The position numbers were made by a program, and so were the translations under genes. This document shows, piece after piece, positions 9,862 to 18,750 of a DNA stretch of 64,000 nucleotides. Origin of the DNA: Sphingomonas naphthae (GTDB taxonomy: Bacteria > Pseudomonadota > Alphaproteobacteria > Sphingomonadales > Sphingomonadaceae). The notes under the pieces are model-generated. The model worked only from the letters and a program-made list of their open reading frames with translations. It was not told the DNA's origin and did no database searches. The stretch spans positions 248,001 through 312,000 of the forward strand of contig NZ_CP117411.1 in assembly GCF_028607085.1 (NCBI RefSeq), read 5' to 3'. Each line of letters starts with the position of its first letter. The stretch's first letter is position 1.

Positions 9862-10089
9862 TTAGGCCAGCAGCGACAGCAGGAACTGGACGATGTGGCT
9901 GAACGCCTGATCGACCCCGAAGAAGAACACCGACAGCACGAGCGTCAGGATGACGACCATGATCGCCGTCGTCACGGTTTCCCGGCGCGTCGGCCAGGAG
10001 ACCTTGCCGGCCTCGGTCTTCACCTGATTGGCGAACTCGGGGATGTTGCGGAAGAAAGCCGCTATTCCCTTGTTCTCTGATGCCGCCAC
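9862..10089 (-). CDS. secE: Preprotein translocase subunit SecE
   Basis: 75 residues: a short alphaproteobacterial-type SecE with one membrane segment (residues 42-62) preceded by the conserved amphipathic helix and hinge ([19 protein letters not shown]). It clamps SecY in the SecYEG translocon. The start is GTG 10089. It precedes nusG and follows tRNA-Trp, the classical arrangement. Confidence 0.96.
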   Translation of the reverse strand: MAASENKGIAAFFRNIPEFANQVKTEAGKVSWPTRRETVTTAIMVVILTLVLSVFFFGVDQAFSHIVQFLLSLLA

Positions 10090-10223
10090 TGTCGTTCCTC
10101 AGAAATCGAACACGTCAATCGAACACGTTTTGCGAGGCCATGCGCCGCCGCCCGGCTTGCAGCCAGGCATCGCGCCCACGACCCCGCATACTCTTCCGAA
10201 CCCGAGCCTACGCTCTTACCCGA

Positions 10224-10299
10224 TGGCAGGAGTGGAGGGACTCGAACCCACGGCCCTCGGTTTTGGAGACCGATGCTCTACCAACTGAGCTACACTCCT
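10224..10299 (-). tRNA. tRNA-Trp (anticodon CCA)
   Basis: 76-nucleotide cloverleaf on the minus strand. The acceptor arms AGGAGTG/CACTCCT pair perfectly, the D-arm is GCTCAGTTGGTAGAGC, the anticodon stem-loop is TCGGT-CTCCAAA-ACCGA with anticodon CCA, and the T-loop is GTTCGAGTC. The 3' CCA is encoded. A tRNA-Trp just before secE-nusG is a common bacterial arrangement. Confidence 0.98.
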
Positions 10300-10449
10300 C
10301 CGGGTTCGGAGAGCGGCGCACATACCGGGCGGTGCGGCGTTATGCAAGCGGTGCGCGGCCCCCAAGCCAGCATCGGTCGCTCGATAGTTTTTTCCGTTAG
10401 TCTTTCACGGCGAAAGACAATAGCCCGGCCCGCCACAGGAGGAATGCAG

Positions 10450-11460
10450 ATGCGGTTCAAACGGCTGATCGGATGGGCGGCTCTGGCCTCTCTCGGCGCG
10501 GGTACTCTGGCGGCGGCGCCGGTCGAACTGCTCAACGTCTCCTACGATCCGACGCGCGAACTCTATAAGGAGATCGACGCCAGATTCGCCGCCGTGTGGA
10601 AGGCCAGGACCGGCCAGTCCGTCACCCTGCGCCAGAGCCACGGTGGTTCGGGCAAACAGGCCCGCTCGGTGATCGACGGGCTGCCCGCCGATGTTGTGAC
10701 GCTGGCGCTCTCGTATGACATCGACGAGATCGCGGCGCGCTCCAAGGCGATCGCGCGCAACTGGCAGGCGCGCCTGCCGCACCGCTCGACGCCTTATTAT
10801 TCCACGATCGTGTTCCTCGTCCGCAAGGGCAATCCCAAGGCCATCAAGGATTGGGGCGATCTGGTGAAGCCGGGCGTGCAGGTCATCACGCCCAACCCCA
10901 AGACCGGCGGCGGCGCGCGGTGGAATTATCTGGCGGCGTGGGGCTATGCCCGCAAGGCGACCGGATCGGACGCCGGCGCGCGCGACTACATCACCAGGCT
11001 GCTCCGCAACGTGCCCGTCCTCGATTCGGGCGCGCGCGGATCGACCACCACCTTCGTCGAGCGCGGGCAGGGCGACGTCCTCATCACCTGGGAGAATGAG
11101 GCGCAGATGGCGATCCAGGAGCTTGGCAAGGGCAAGTTCGAGATCGTCGTGCCCTCGGTCTCGATCATGGCCGAGCCGCCGGTGGCGGTGGTGGACCGGG
11201 TGGTGGAGCGCAAGGGCACCCGCGCGGTGGCGACGGCGTACCTCCAGTACCTCTACACGCCCGAGGGGCAGGCGATCATCGCCAAGCATCATTACCGCCC
11301 GCGCGACCCGGCGGTGGCCAGGGCCCACGCCAGGGATTTTCCGGCGATCCCGATGTTCCAGATCGACCGCAACTTCGGCGGCTGGGCGCGCGCGCAGGCG
11401 GCGCATTTCGCGGACGGCGGCAGCTTCGACAAATTGTTCGCGGCGTCGAAGGGGCGGTAA
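10450..11460 (+). CDS. Sulfate/thiosulfate ABC transporter periplasmic binding protein
   Basis: 336 residues with a signal peptide ([20 protein letters not shown], cleaved near AAA). The mature part matches the Sbp/CysP family: [20 protein letters not shown], the anion-binding [12 protein letters not shown] segment, [13 protein letters not shown], and [16 protein letters not shown]. It captures sulfate or thiosulfate for an ATP-driven importer. ATG 10450 is chosen because AGGAGG lies seven bases upstream; ATG 10444 would be too close. No permease or ATPase genes follow, so the partners must be elsewhere. Confidence 0.93.
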   Translation: MRFKRLIGWAALASLGAGTLAAAPVELLNVSYDPTRELYKEIDARFAAVWKARTGQSVTLRQSHGGSGKQARSVIDGLPADVVTLALSYDIDEIAARSKAIARNWQARLPHRSTPYYSTIVFLVRKGNPKAIKDWGDLVKPGVQVITPNPKTGGGARWNYLAAWGYARKATGSDAGARDYITRLLRNVPVLDSGARGSTTTFVERGQGDVLITWENEAQMAIQELGKGKFEIVVPSVSIMAEPPVAVVDRVVERKGTRAVATAYLQYLYTPEGQAIIAKHHYRPRDPAVARAHARDFPAIPMFQIDRNFGGWARAQAAHFADGGSFDKLFAASKGR

Positions 11461-11485
11461 CCTCGGACCGTCACCCATTGCCGGC

Positions 11486-11701
11486 CGTCATCCCAGCGAA
11501 AGCTGGGAACTCGTGAGGCTGGAGGGTAGATTTTGTTCGCGCGGAGACGCTGAGACGCGGAGAGAAAAAGAGGGAATGGGACGTGGCTCCCGATCGTTCG
11601 GAGAGCCACGTCCCATTCCTGATCTCTTCTTACTTCTCTCCGCGCCTCAGCGTCTCCGCGCGAACAAACCTTCTTGAGGCCCCAGCTTTCGCTGGGGCGA
11701 C
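11486..11701. repeat. Nested intergenic palindromes between the sulfate-binding gene and pccA
   Basis: Outer arms CATCCCAGCGAAAGCTGGGA (from about 11488) and CCCCAGCTTTCGCTGGGGCG (11680-11699) each form a hairpin. Between them lies a long near-perfect palindrome (11532-11668): TTTGTTCGCGCGGAGACGCT at one end, the reverse complement at the other, and an inner pair GGAATGGGACGTGGCTC / GAGCCACGTCCCATTCC. This gap has no gene. The element could terminate both converging transcripts or be a non-autonomous mobile repeat. Confidence 0.75.
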
Positions 11702-11712
11702 GATCAGGAGTC

Positions 11713-13695
11713 TCACTCGAACTCCATGATCACCGCATCCACCGCCAGGCTCTCGCCCGCCGTGGCCGCCACCTCCTTCACCGTCCCGGCCTTCTCGGCG
11801 CGCAGGATATTCTCCATCTTCATCGCCTCGACCACGGCGAGCGGCTGGCCCGCCTCGACCTTGTCGCCCGCCTTGACGTGGATCGCGGTCACCAGCCCCG
11901 GCATCGGGCACAGCAGGAAGCGCGACAGATCCGGCGGGATCTTCTCGATCATATATTCGGCCAGCTTCGCCACGCTGGTCGGCAGCGCGCGGACCTTGTG
12001 GGTCGCGCCGCGCGTCGTGATCGTCCAGCCGCCGCGCACCTTGTCGATCCTGACCGCGATCGGATCGCCATCGACCAGCGCCTCGATCAGCCGCTGGCCG
12101 GGCACGAAGGCCATGTCGACGATCATCGGCGTGCCATCCACCGTCACCGTCTCATTCTCGATCGAGACGGCATGGTCGGTGCCCGAAATGCGGACGACCC
12201 AGTCGACCGGCGCCGTTATGCCGCGCCCCAACTGGCCGTCGATCGTGGCGGCGCGCGTCGCCTCGCACACCGCGACCGAGCCGACGATGCCGGCGATGCG
12301 GCGGGTCAGCCGCTCGTCATGGGCCGATCCCTGGAAGCCATCGGGATATTCCTCGGCGATGAAGCCCGTCGTGATGTTGCCCGAACGGAAGCGTTCGTGC
12401 TGCATCAGCGCCGACAGGAAATCGACATTGTGGCCGATGCCGTCGATCTCGAACCGGTCGAGCGCGTCGATCTGGCGGTCGATCGCCTCCAGCCGGGTCT
12501 CGCCATAGGTGATGAGCTTGGCGATCATCGGATCGTAGAACATCGAGATTTCGGAGCCCTCGGTCACGCCGTCGTCCACCCGCACGTCGGCGCTGGTGGC
12601 GGGCGGGCGATAGCGCACGAGGCGGCCGGTGGAGGGCAGGAAGCCGCGATAGGGATCCTCGGCATAGACCCGGTTCTCGACCGACCAGCCCTTAATGCCG
12701 ATATCCTCCTGCGCGAAGGCCAGCTTCTCCCCGTAAGCCACGCGGATCATCTGCTCCACCAGATCGATGCCGGTGATATATTCGGTCACCGGATGCTCCA
12801 CCTGGAGCCGCGTGTTCATCTCGAGGAAGTAGAAGCCCTCGCCGGTGGTGTCCGCGCCCGACACGATCAGCTCGACCGTGCCCGCGCTGTGATAGCCCAC
12901 CGCCCGCGCCAGCGCGACGGCCTGCTCACCCATGGCTTTCCGCATCTTCGGCGTCACGAAGGGGGAGGGAGCCTCCTCGACGACCTTCTGGTGGCGCCGC
13001 TGGACCGAACATTCGCGTTCGTTGAGGTAGAGGATGTTGCCGTGCTTGTCGCCGAGCACCTGAATCTCGATGTGGCGCGGGCTCTCGATGAACTTCTCGA
13101 TGAAGACGCGGTCGTCGCCGAAGCTGTTCAGCCCCTCGCGCTTCACGCTCTCGAAATTCTCGCGGACGTCCTTCTCGTGATAGGCGAGCCGCATCCCCTT
13201 GCCGCCGCCGCCGGCCGAGGCCTTCATCATCACCGGATAGCCTATGCCGTTGGCGATCTCGACGGCATGGTCGGTCGACGTGATCTCGCCGACGAAGCCC
13301 GGCACCACGTTCACGCCGGCGAGCTTGGCCAGCTTCTTCGATTCGATCTTGTCGCCCATCGCCGCGATCGCGCCCACCGGCGGGCCGATGAAGGCGATGC
13401 CGGCATCCTCCAGCGCCTGCGCGAAGCTGGTCCGTTCGGAGAGGAAGCCATAGCCCGGATGCACCGCCTCGGCGCCGGTCTCCTTGGCAGCAAGGATGAT
13501 CGCCTCGGCCAGCAGATAGCTTTCGGAGGCCGGCGGCGGCCCGAGGCGCACCTTCTCGTCCGCCATCTCGACATGCTTGGCCCGCGCGTCGGCATCCGAA
13601 TAGACCGCAACGGTCTTGATGCCCATCTTCTTCGCGGTGCGGATGACGCGGCAGGCGATCTCGCCACGATTGGCGATCAGGATTTTCTTGAACAT
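11713..13695 (-). CDS. pccA: Propionyl-CoA carboxylase alpha subunit (biotin carboxylase/biotin carrier)
   Basis: 660 residues. It carboxylates its own biotin with ATP and bicarbonate; PccB then moves the carboxylate to propionyl-CoA, giving methylmalonyl-CoA. The biotin carboxylase domain starts [20 protein letters not shown], the ATP-grasp glycine loop is KASAGGGGKGMR near residue 160, and FLEMNTRLQVEHPVTE is near 290. The biotin carrier domain at the C-terminus has the biotinylated lysine in EAMKMEN. ATG 13695 overlaps the stop of the upstream small membrane protein gene (TGATG), so they are translationally coupled. Confidence 0.96.
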   Translation of the reverse strand: MFKKILIANRGEIACRVIRTAKKMGIKTVAVYSDADARAKHVEMADEKVRLGPPPASESYLLAEAIILAAKETGAEAVHPGYGFLSERTSFAQALEDAGIAFIGPPVGAIAAMGDKIESKKLAKLAGVNVVPGFVGEITSTDHAVEIANGIGYPVMMKASAGGGGKGMRLAYHEKDVRENFESVKREGLNSFGDDRVFIEKFIESPRHIEIQVLGDKHGNILYLNERECSVQRRHQKVVEEAPSPFVTPKMRKAMGEQAVALARAVGYHSAGTVELIVSGADTTGEGFYFLEMNTRLQVEHPVTEYITGIDLVEQMIRVAYGEKLAFAQEDIGIKGWSVENRVYAEDPYRGFLPSTGRLVRYRPPATSADVRVDDGVTEGSEISMFYDPMIAKLITYGETRLEAIDRQIDALDRFEIDGIGHNVDFLSALMQHERFRSGNITTGFIAEEYPDGFQGSAHDERLTRRIAGIVGSVAVCEATRAATIDGQLGRGITAPVDWVVRISGTDHAVSIENETVTVDGTPMIVDMAFVPGQRLIEALVDGDPIAVRIDKVRGGWTITTRGATHKVRALPTSVAKLAEYMIEKIPPDLSRFLLCPMPGLVTAIHVKAGDKVEAGQPLAVVEAMKMENILRAEKAGTVKEVAATAGESLAVDAVIMEFE

Positions 13696-13955
13696 CAACG
13701 AGCCTTCTTTTTCTCGTGCTTAAGCCAAATCGCTGCCGCCCACATCAAAGCGAGGTAGACGACCCCGGCCAGAAAGAGGACGCCATTAGAGCCAAGGGCC
13801 GCCAATATTCTGCCGGTCAGGGGCGGGCCGGGATCGTCGCACCAACTCTCTGGGGCGAGGCCACAGGGGGCCATCGCCGCCATCGCCATCAACAGGAGGG
13901 CGACAAGCCAATACACGACGCTGAGGAGCACTATGCTGACGAGCCTGATCGTCAC
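13695..13955 (-). CDS. Small two-segment membrane protein between scpA and pccA
   Basis: 86 residues with two hydrophobic segments (about 5-27 and 56-78), a cysteine-containing loop ([17 protein letters not shown]) and a basic tail (KHEKKKAR). Start GTG 13955 overlaps the scpA stop (GTGA), and its own stop overlaps the pccA start (TGATG), so it is embedded in the methylmalonyl-CoA operon by double coupling. No family was recognised. Perhaps it is a membrane tether, but nothing shows this. Confidence 0.75.
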   Translation of the reverse strand: MTIRLVSIVLLSVVYWLVALLLMAMAAMAPCGLAPESWCDDPGPPLTGRILAALGSNGVLFLAGVVYLALMWAAAIWLKHEKKKAR

Positions 13956-16099
13956 TCCGCCGCCTCGCTCACATCGGCCGGTGGCATATTGTGGCCGAGC
14001 AGCTTCAGCACTTCCTCCGCCGCGAGGACGAGATTGGTGCCCGGCCCGAAGATCGCCTGCACGCCCGCGTCGCGGAGCGTCTGGTAATCCTGCGCGGGGA
14101 TTACACCGCCCGCCACCACCTTGATGTCGCTGCGGCCCGCCTCGCGCAGATGGCCGATCAATTCGGGGATCAAGGTCTTGTGGCCCGCCGCCAGCGAGGA
14201 GGCGCCGACGACGTCGACGTCGGCCTCGATCGCCATGCGCGCGGCTTCGGAGGGCGTCTGGAACAGCGGTCCGGCGACCACGTCGAAGCCGAGATCGCCA
14301 AACGCCGAGCTGACGAGGTTGGCGCCGCGATCGTGGCCGTCCTGCCCCATCTTGGCGACGAACATCTTGGGGGATCGGCCCTTGGCGCGGCCGACGGCCT
14401 GCACGCCATCCTTCAGCCCCGCCCATTGGCGATCCTCGCCATAGGCGCCGCCGTAGATGCCCTTCACCGGGGTCGGCGCGGTGCCGTAGCGGCCGAACAC
14501 ATCCTCCATCGCCAGGCTGATCTCGCCGAGCGTGGCGCGGTGGCGGGCCGCCTCGACGGCGAGCGCGAGAAGGTTCTCCCGGCCCCGCGCGCCCTCACGC
14601 AAGGCATCCAGCGCGGCCTGGCAGGCGGCTTCGTCGCGGCCGGCCTTCACCTTCTCGATGCGGCGGATCTGCGCCTCGCGCACGGCGACGTTATCGACAT
14701 CGAGAATGTCGATCGGGTCTTCGGCGTCCTTGCGATATTTGTTGACGCCCACGATCACCTGATCGCCGCGATCGATCCGCGCGGCGGTGGCGGCCGACGC
14801 TTCCTCGATCATCGCCTTGGGCCAGCCGGCGGCGACTGCCTTGGCCATGCCGCCCTCGGCCTCAACCTTCTCGATGATCTCCCACGCGCGATCGACCAGA
14901 TCCTTGGTCAGCGCCTCGATATAATAGCTGCCGCCCAGCGGATCGACGACGTTGCACATGCCCGTCTCCTCCTGGATGACGAGCTGGGTGTTGCGGGCGA
15001 TGCGGGCGGAGAAGTCGGTCGGCAGCGCGATCGCCTCGTCCAGCGCGTTGGTGTGGAGGCTCTGGGTTCCGCCCAGCATCGCCGCCATCGCCTCGATCGT
15101 GGTGCGCATCACATTGTTATACGGATCCTGCTCGGTCAGCGAGACGCCGCTCGTCTGGCAATGCGTGCGCAGCATCTTGCTGCGCTCGTCCTTGGCGCCC
15201 AGCTGGGTCATCACCCGGTGCCACAGCACGCGCGCGGCGCGCAGCTTGGCGATCTCCATGAAGAAGTTCATGCCGATCGCGAAGAAGAAGCTGAGCCGCC
15301 CGGCGAACTTGTCGATATCGAGCCCGCTCGCCACGCCATATTTCACATATTCCGCGCCGTCGGCGATGGTGAAGGCCAGCTCCTGCACCTGCGTCGCCCC
15401 GGCCTCCTGCATGTGATAGCCGGAGATGGAGATGCTGTTGAACTTGGGCATCTCGCGGCTGGTATAGCCGAAGATGTCCGAGATGATCCGCATCGAGGGT
15501 TCGGGCGGGTAGATGTAGGTGTTGCGGACCATGAACTCCTTGAGGATGTCGTTCTGGATGGTCCCGTCCAGCAGCGACCGGGGCACGCCCTGCTCCTCGC
15601 CCGCCACGATAAAGAAGGCGAGGATCGGGATCACCGCGCCGTTCATCGTCATCGAGACGGACATCTTGTCGAGCGGGATGCCGTCGAACAGGATCTTCAT
15701 GTCGTCGATCGTGTCGATCGCGACGCCCGCCTTGCCGACGTCGCCGGTGACGCGCGGATGATCGCTGTCATAGCCGCGATGCGTCGCCAGATCGAAGGCC
15801 ACCGAAAGCCCCTTCTGCCCCGCCTTCAGATTGCGGTGGTAGAAAGCGTTGGAGGCTTCGGCGGTGGAGAAACCCGCATATTGCCGGATCGTCCACGGCC
15901 GCCCCGCATACATCGACGCGCGCACCCCGCGCGTGAAGGGCGCGAAGCCGGGCAGGCCGGGTTCCCAGCCATCCACATCCTCGGCGGTGTACAGCGGCTT
16001 GACCGCGATACCCTCGGGCGTGTTCCAGGTGAGATCCTTGCCCTTCACCTCCTTGGCGGCGGCGGCGGACCATTGGTCTAGGGTGGGCTTGTCGGTCAC
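13952..16099 (-). CDS. scpA: Methylmalonyl-CoA mutase
   Basis: 715 residues, the length of the single-chain enzyme. It converts (R)-methylmalonyl-CoA to succinyl-CoA with adenosylcobalamin. The N-terminal TIM barrel carries [20 protein letters not shown] near residue 70 and [20 protein letters not shown], and the C-terminal B12 domain carries the histidine ligand motif DGHDRG ([19 protein letters not shown]) near residue 590. GTG 16099 is preferred: GGAG lies nine bases upstream, while in-frame codons further up run into a palindromic repeat. It is coupled to the downstream small membrane gene. Confidence 0.96.
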   Translation of the reverse strand: MTDKPTLDQWSAAAAKEVKGKDLTWNTPEGIAVKPLYTAEDVDGWEPGLPGFAPFTRGVRASMYAGRPWTIRQYAGFSTAEASNAFYHRNLKAGQKGLSVAFDLATHRGYDSDHPRVTGDVGKAGVAIDTIDDMKILFDGIPLDKMSVSMTMNGAVIPILAFFIVAGEEQGVPRSLLDGTIQNDILKEFMVRNTYIYPPEPSMRIISDIFGYTSREMPKFNSISISGYHMQEAGATQVQELAFTIADGAEYVKYGVASGLDIDKFAGRLSFFFAIGMNFFMEIAKLRAARVLWHRVMTQLGAKDERSKMLRTHCQTSGVSLTEQDPYNNVMRTTIEAMAAMLGGTQSLHTNALDEAIALPTDFSARIARNTQLVIQEETGMCNVVDPLGGSYYIEALTKDLVDRAWEIIEKVEAEGGMAKAVAAGWPKAMIEEASAATAARIDRGDQVIVGVNKYRKDAEDPIDILDVDNVAVREAQIRRIEKVKAGRDEAACQAALDALREGARGRENLLALAVEAARHRATLGEISLAMEDVFGRYGTAPTPVKGIYGGAYGEDRQWAGLKDGVQAVGRAKGRSPKMFVAKMGQDGHDRGANLVSSAFGDLGFDVVAGPLFQTPSEAARMAIEADVDVVGASSLAAGHKTLIPELIGHLREAGRSDIKVVAGGVIPAQDYQTLRDAGVQAIFGPGTNLVLAAEEVLKLLGHNMPPADVSEAAE

Positions 16100-16110
16100 G
16101 ACGAGATACT

Positions 16111-16194
16111 CCGTTCGTCCTGAGCGAAGTCGAAGGACGTGCCCCAAGCGGTGCGTCCGGCCGCACGTGCTTCGACTGCGCTCAGCACGAACGG
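16111..16194. repeat. Palindromic repeat upstream of scpA
   Basis: Inverted arms CCGTTCGTCCTGAGCGAAGT (from 16111) and the related TGCGCTCAGCACGAACGG (ending 16194) fold into a long hairpin. It is the CGTCCTGAGCGAAGTCGAAGG type that is common between sphingomonad genes. It lies between mce and scpA and reaches to within 12 bases of the scpA start. Confidence 0.7.
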
Positions 16195-16217
16195 GGTGGG
16201 GTATGTCGAAAGACGCA

Positions 16218-16658
16218 TCAATGCCCGCCCTCCTTGGGCGTCTCCATGATCTCGGTCAGCACCCCGTTCATGTCCTTGGGGTGGACGAAGAAGATCAACG
16301 TGCCGTGCGCGCCGATGCGCGGCTCGCCCAGCACGCGCGCGCCCTTGCCCTCGAACCAGGCCTTGGCCTCGTGGATGTCGGGCACTTCGTAGCACATGTG
16401 ATGCTGCCCCCCGGCGGGGTTCTTGGCGATGAAGGCGGTGATCGGGCTCGATGCGTCGAACGGCTCGATCAGTTCGATCTGCGTGCCAGCCGTGCCATTT
16501 TCGCCCGGCGTATCGACGAAGCACACCTTCACCCCCTGCGCGGGCAGGTCGAACGGTTCGTGGATCTTCGTCGCGCCCATCACGTCGCGATAATAAGCGA
16601 TCGACGCTTCGAGCGACGGTGTGGCGACACCGATATGGTTGAGCCGGCCGAGTTTCAT
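16218..16658 (-). CDS. mce: Methylmalonyl-CoA epimerase
   Basis: 146 residues, glyoxalase fold. It interconverts (S)- and (R)-methylmalonyl-CoA, linking propionyl-CoA carboxylase to the mutase. Metal ligands are visible in the two halves: the first histidine in [14 protein letters not shown], the histidines in [12 protein letters not shown], and the glutamate in [12 protein letters not shown] 16658 has GGAGAGGA just upstream. It sits with scpA and pccA/B, completing the pathway to succinyl-CoA. Confidence 0.95.
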   Translation of the reverse strand: MKLGRLNHIGVATPSLEASIAYYRDVMGATKIHEPFDLPAQGVKVCFVDTPGENGTAGTQIELIEPFDASSPITAFIAKNPAGGQHHMCYEVPDIHEAKAWFEGKGARVLGEPRIGAHGTLIFFVHPKDMNGVLTEIMETPKEGGH

Positions 16659-16670
16659 TCTGTCCTCTCC

Positions 16671-16701
16671 GTCATTGCGAGCGCAGCGAAGCAATCCAGC
16701 C
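16671..16701. repeat. Left arm of 31-bp perfect inverted repeat flanking the GIY-YIG gene
   Basis: Thirty-one bases beginning GTCATTGCGAGCGCAGCGAA recur in exact reverse complement at 17056-17086. The arm abuts the 3' end of the GIY-YIG gene. Confidence 0.85.
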
Positions 16702-16703
16702 CC

Positions 16704-16997
16704 TCAGCCATGCGCAACACTCGCGAATAGATCGTCCCAATCCGGGTTCAGCCCTTCGACCAGCGCCAGTTTCTTCATGCGCGAACCAGCCTTGATCTGC
16801 TTCTCGCGAACAATCGCGGCTTCCATCGTCGGTGCCATCTCGAACCAGACCAGCGACTTGCAGCCGTAGCGCTGGGTGAAGCCTTCGACGGCGCCCTCGC
16901 GATGCTGCCACGCGCGCTGCGGCAGATTGGAGGTAACGCCGGTGTAGAGCGTGCCGTTGCGCTTGTTGGCCATGATGTAGACGGCGGGCTGTTTCAT
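16704..16997 (-). CDS. GIY-YIG nuclease domain protein (YhbQ/UPF0213 type)
   Basis: 97 residues consisting of one GIY-YIG catalytic domain: the two strands read AVYIMANKRNGTLYTGVTS (here YIM...YTG in place of GIY...YIG), followed by the catalytic-arginine helix NLPQRAWQHREG and the metal-ligand glutamate in MEAAIVREKQIKAG. It is a DNA-cutting fold; small members have no settled role. It breaks the propionate cluster between mce and pccB and is boxed by perfect inverted repeats, which suggests it arrived as a unit. Confidence 0.88.
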   Translation of the reverse strand: MKQPAVYIMANKRNGTLYTGVTSNLPQRAWQHREGAVEGFTQRYGCKSLVWFEMAPTMEAAIVREKQIKAGSRMKKLALVEGLNPDWDDLFASVAHG

Positions 16998-17010
16998 GCC
17001 TGCCCCTCAG

Positions 17011-17086
17011 CCGTCATCGCGAGGAGCAGAAGGCGACGTGGCGATCCAGCCGCGCGGCTGGATTGCTTCGCTGCGCTCGCAATGAC
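17011..17086. repeat. Right-hand palindrome with the second 31-bp inverted-repeat arm
   Basis: 17056-17086 is the exact reverse complement of 16671-16701. Directly before it a diverged copy (17011-17055, CGTCATCGCGAGGAGCAG...) pairs with it through the central palindrome CCAGCCGCGCGGCTGG, so the right side is a full hairpin element. Confidence 0.85.
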
Positions 17087-17116
17087 GAAGAAGGGAGTGA
17101 CGCCCATCGACCTATC

Positions 17117-18649
17117 TCACAGCGGAATATTATCGTGCTTCTTCCACGGGTTCTCGAGCTGCTTGTTCCGCAGCTTGCGCAAGCCGAGGGCGATGCGCTT
17201 CCGTGTCGAGTGGGGCATGATCACCTCGTCGATGAAGCCCTTGCTCGCCGCCACGAAGGGGTTGGCGAAGCGGGCTTCATATTCGGCGGTGCGGGCGGCG
17301 ATCTTGTCCTTGTCGCCGATGTCCTTGCGGAAGATGATCTCCACCGCGCCCTTGGCGCCCATCACCGCGATCTCGGCGGTCGGCCAGGCGTAATTCAGAT
17401 CGCCGCGCAGATGCTTGGAGGCCATCACGTCATAGGCGCCGCCATAGGCCTTGCGCGTGATGACGGTGATCTTGGGCACGGTCGCCTCGGCATAAGCGAA
17501 CAGCAATTTGGCGCCATGCTTGATGATGCCGTTATGCTCCTGCGCGGTGCCGGGCAGGAAGCCGGGGACATCGACGAAGGTGAGGATCGGGATCTCGAAC
17601 GCATCGCAGAAGCGGACGAACCGCGCCGCCTTCCGTGCCGAGGAGATGTCCAGCACGCCCGCCAGCACCATCGGCTGGTTGGCGATGATGCCCACCGGCC
17701 GCCCCTCGATCCGGCCGAAGCCGGTCAGGATATTGGCCGCATAGGTCGGCTGCACCTCGAAGAAATCGCCCTCGTCGACGACCTTCCGGATCAGCTCCTT
17801 CATGTCGTAGGGCTTGTTGGCGCTGTCGGGGATCAAGGTGTCGAGGCTGGCTTCGGTGCGGTCCCACGGATCATCCGTGGGCCGCTCGGGCAGTTCGGAG
17901 CGGTTGGAGAGCGGCAGGAAATCGAAGAAGTCGCGCGTCGCGAGCAGCGCCTCGATATCGTCCTCGAACGCATTGTCCGCCACGCCCGACTTGGCGGTGT
18001 GGGTCACGGCGCCGCCCAGCTCGTCCTGGGTGACGACCTCGTTGGTCACGGTCTTCACCACGTCCGGCCCGGTCACGAACATGTAGGAGCTGTCCTTCAC
18101 CATGAAGATGAAGTCGGTCATCGCCGGCGAATAGACCGCGCCGCCCGCGCACGGCCCCATGATGAGGCTGATCTGCGGCACCACGCCCGATGCCAGCACA
18201 TTGCGCTGGAACACCTCGGCATAGCCGCCCAGCGACGCGACACCCTCCTGGATGCGCGCGCCGCCGCTGTCGTTCAGGCCGATGACGGGCGCGCCTACCT
18301 TCAGCGCGGTATCCATCACCTTGCAGATCTTCTGCGCGTGGCGTTCGGAGAGCGATCCGCCGAACACCGTGAAATCCTGGCTGAACACATAGACCAGCCG
18401 GCCGTTGATCGTGCCCGATCCGGTGACCACGCCGTCGCCGGGGATCACCTGATCCTGCATCCCGAAATCGATGCAATTATGCTCGACGTACATGTCGAGT
18501 TCCTCGAAGCTGCCCGGATCGAGCAGCACGTCGAGCCGCTCGCGCGCGGTGAGCCGGCCCTTCCTGTGCTGCGCGTCGATCCGCGCCTGGCCGCCGCCGA
18601 GCGCGGCCTGCGCGCGCTTCTGTTCCAGCTTCTCGAGGATGGCGAGCAT
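17117..18649 (-). CDS. pccB: Propionyl-CoA carboxylase beta subunit (carboxyltransferase)
   Basis: 510 residues, the normal length. It transfers carboxylate from biotin on PccA to propionyl-CoA. Crotonase-fold landmarks are present: [20 protein letters not shown] with the oxyanion-hole glycines, [38 protein letters not shown], and [20 protein letters not shown] near the C-terminus. It is the first gene of the leftward block and diverges from the PccR-like regulator over 101 bases containing an inverted repeat. Confidence 0.96.
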   Translation of the reverse strand: MLAILEKLEQKRAQAALGGGQARIDAQHRKGRLTARERLDVLLDPGSFEELDMYVEHNCIDFGMQDQVIPGDGVVTGSGTINGRLVYVFSQDFTVFGGSLSERHAQKICKVMDTALKVGAPVIGLNDSGGARIQEGVASLGGYAEVFQRNVLASGVVPQISLIMGPCAGGAVYSPAMTDFIFMVKDSSYMFVTGPDVVKTVTNEVVTQDELGGAVTHTAKSGVADNAFEDDIEALLATRDFFDFLPLSNRSELPERPTDDPWDRTEASLDTLIPDSANKPYDMKELIRKVVDEGDFFEVQPTYAANILTGFGRIEGRPVGIIANQPMVLAGVLDISSARKAARFVRFCDAFEIPILTFVDVPGFLPGTAQEHNGIIKHGAKLLFAYAEATVPKITVITRKAYGGAYDVMASKHLRGDLNYAWPTAEIAVMGAKGAVEIIFRKDIGDKDKIAARTAEYEARFANPFVAASKGFIDEVIMPHSTRKRIALGLRKLRNKQLENPWKKHDNIPL

Positions 18650-18708
18650 CGGCCCCTATCTTCCTGTCGTCTTCAGAAGGGGGCTGTCTTTCAGCGTTGA
18701 AGCCCGCG

Positions 18709-18734
18709 CGCAAATGTGAAATTGCGAATTTGCG
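18709..18734. promoter_or_regulatory. Probable operator of the short-chain acyl-CoA regulator
   Basis: CGCAAAT (18709-18715) and ATTTGCG (18728-18734) form an inverted repeat in the pccB/regulator divergent gap, with an intervening TTGCGAA element. PccR-type regulators bind TTTGCAAA-like sequences near propionate genes, from general knowledge. Position and symmetry make this the likely site for control of both divergent genes. Confidence 0.6.
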
Positions 18735-18750
18735 AAGGAGAGGTTTGCAG

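Noticed and set aside
13991-16081. Very long plus-strand frame opposite scpA (and similar ones opposite CDC48, hppA, pccA, pccB, the capsid and J-like genes)
   Set aside because: Antisense shadow of a clearly identified gene in GC-rich DNA; low-complexity Arg/His/Asp composition and no family motifs.
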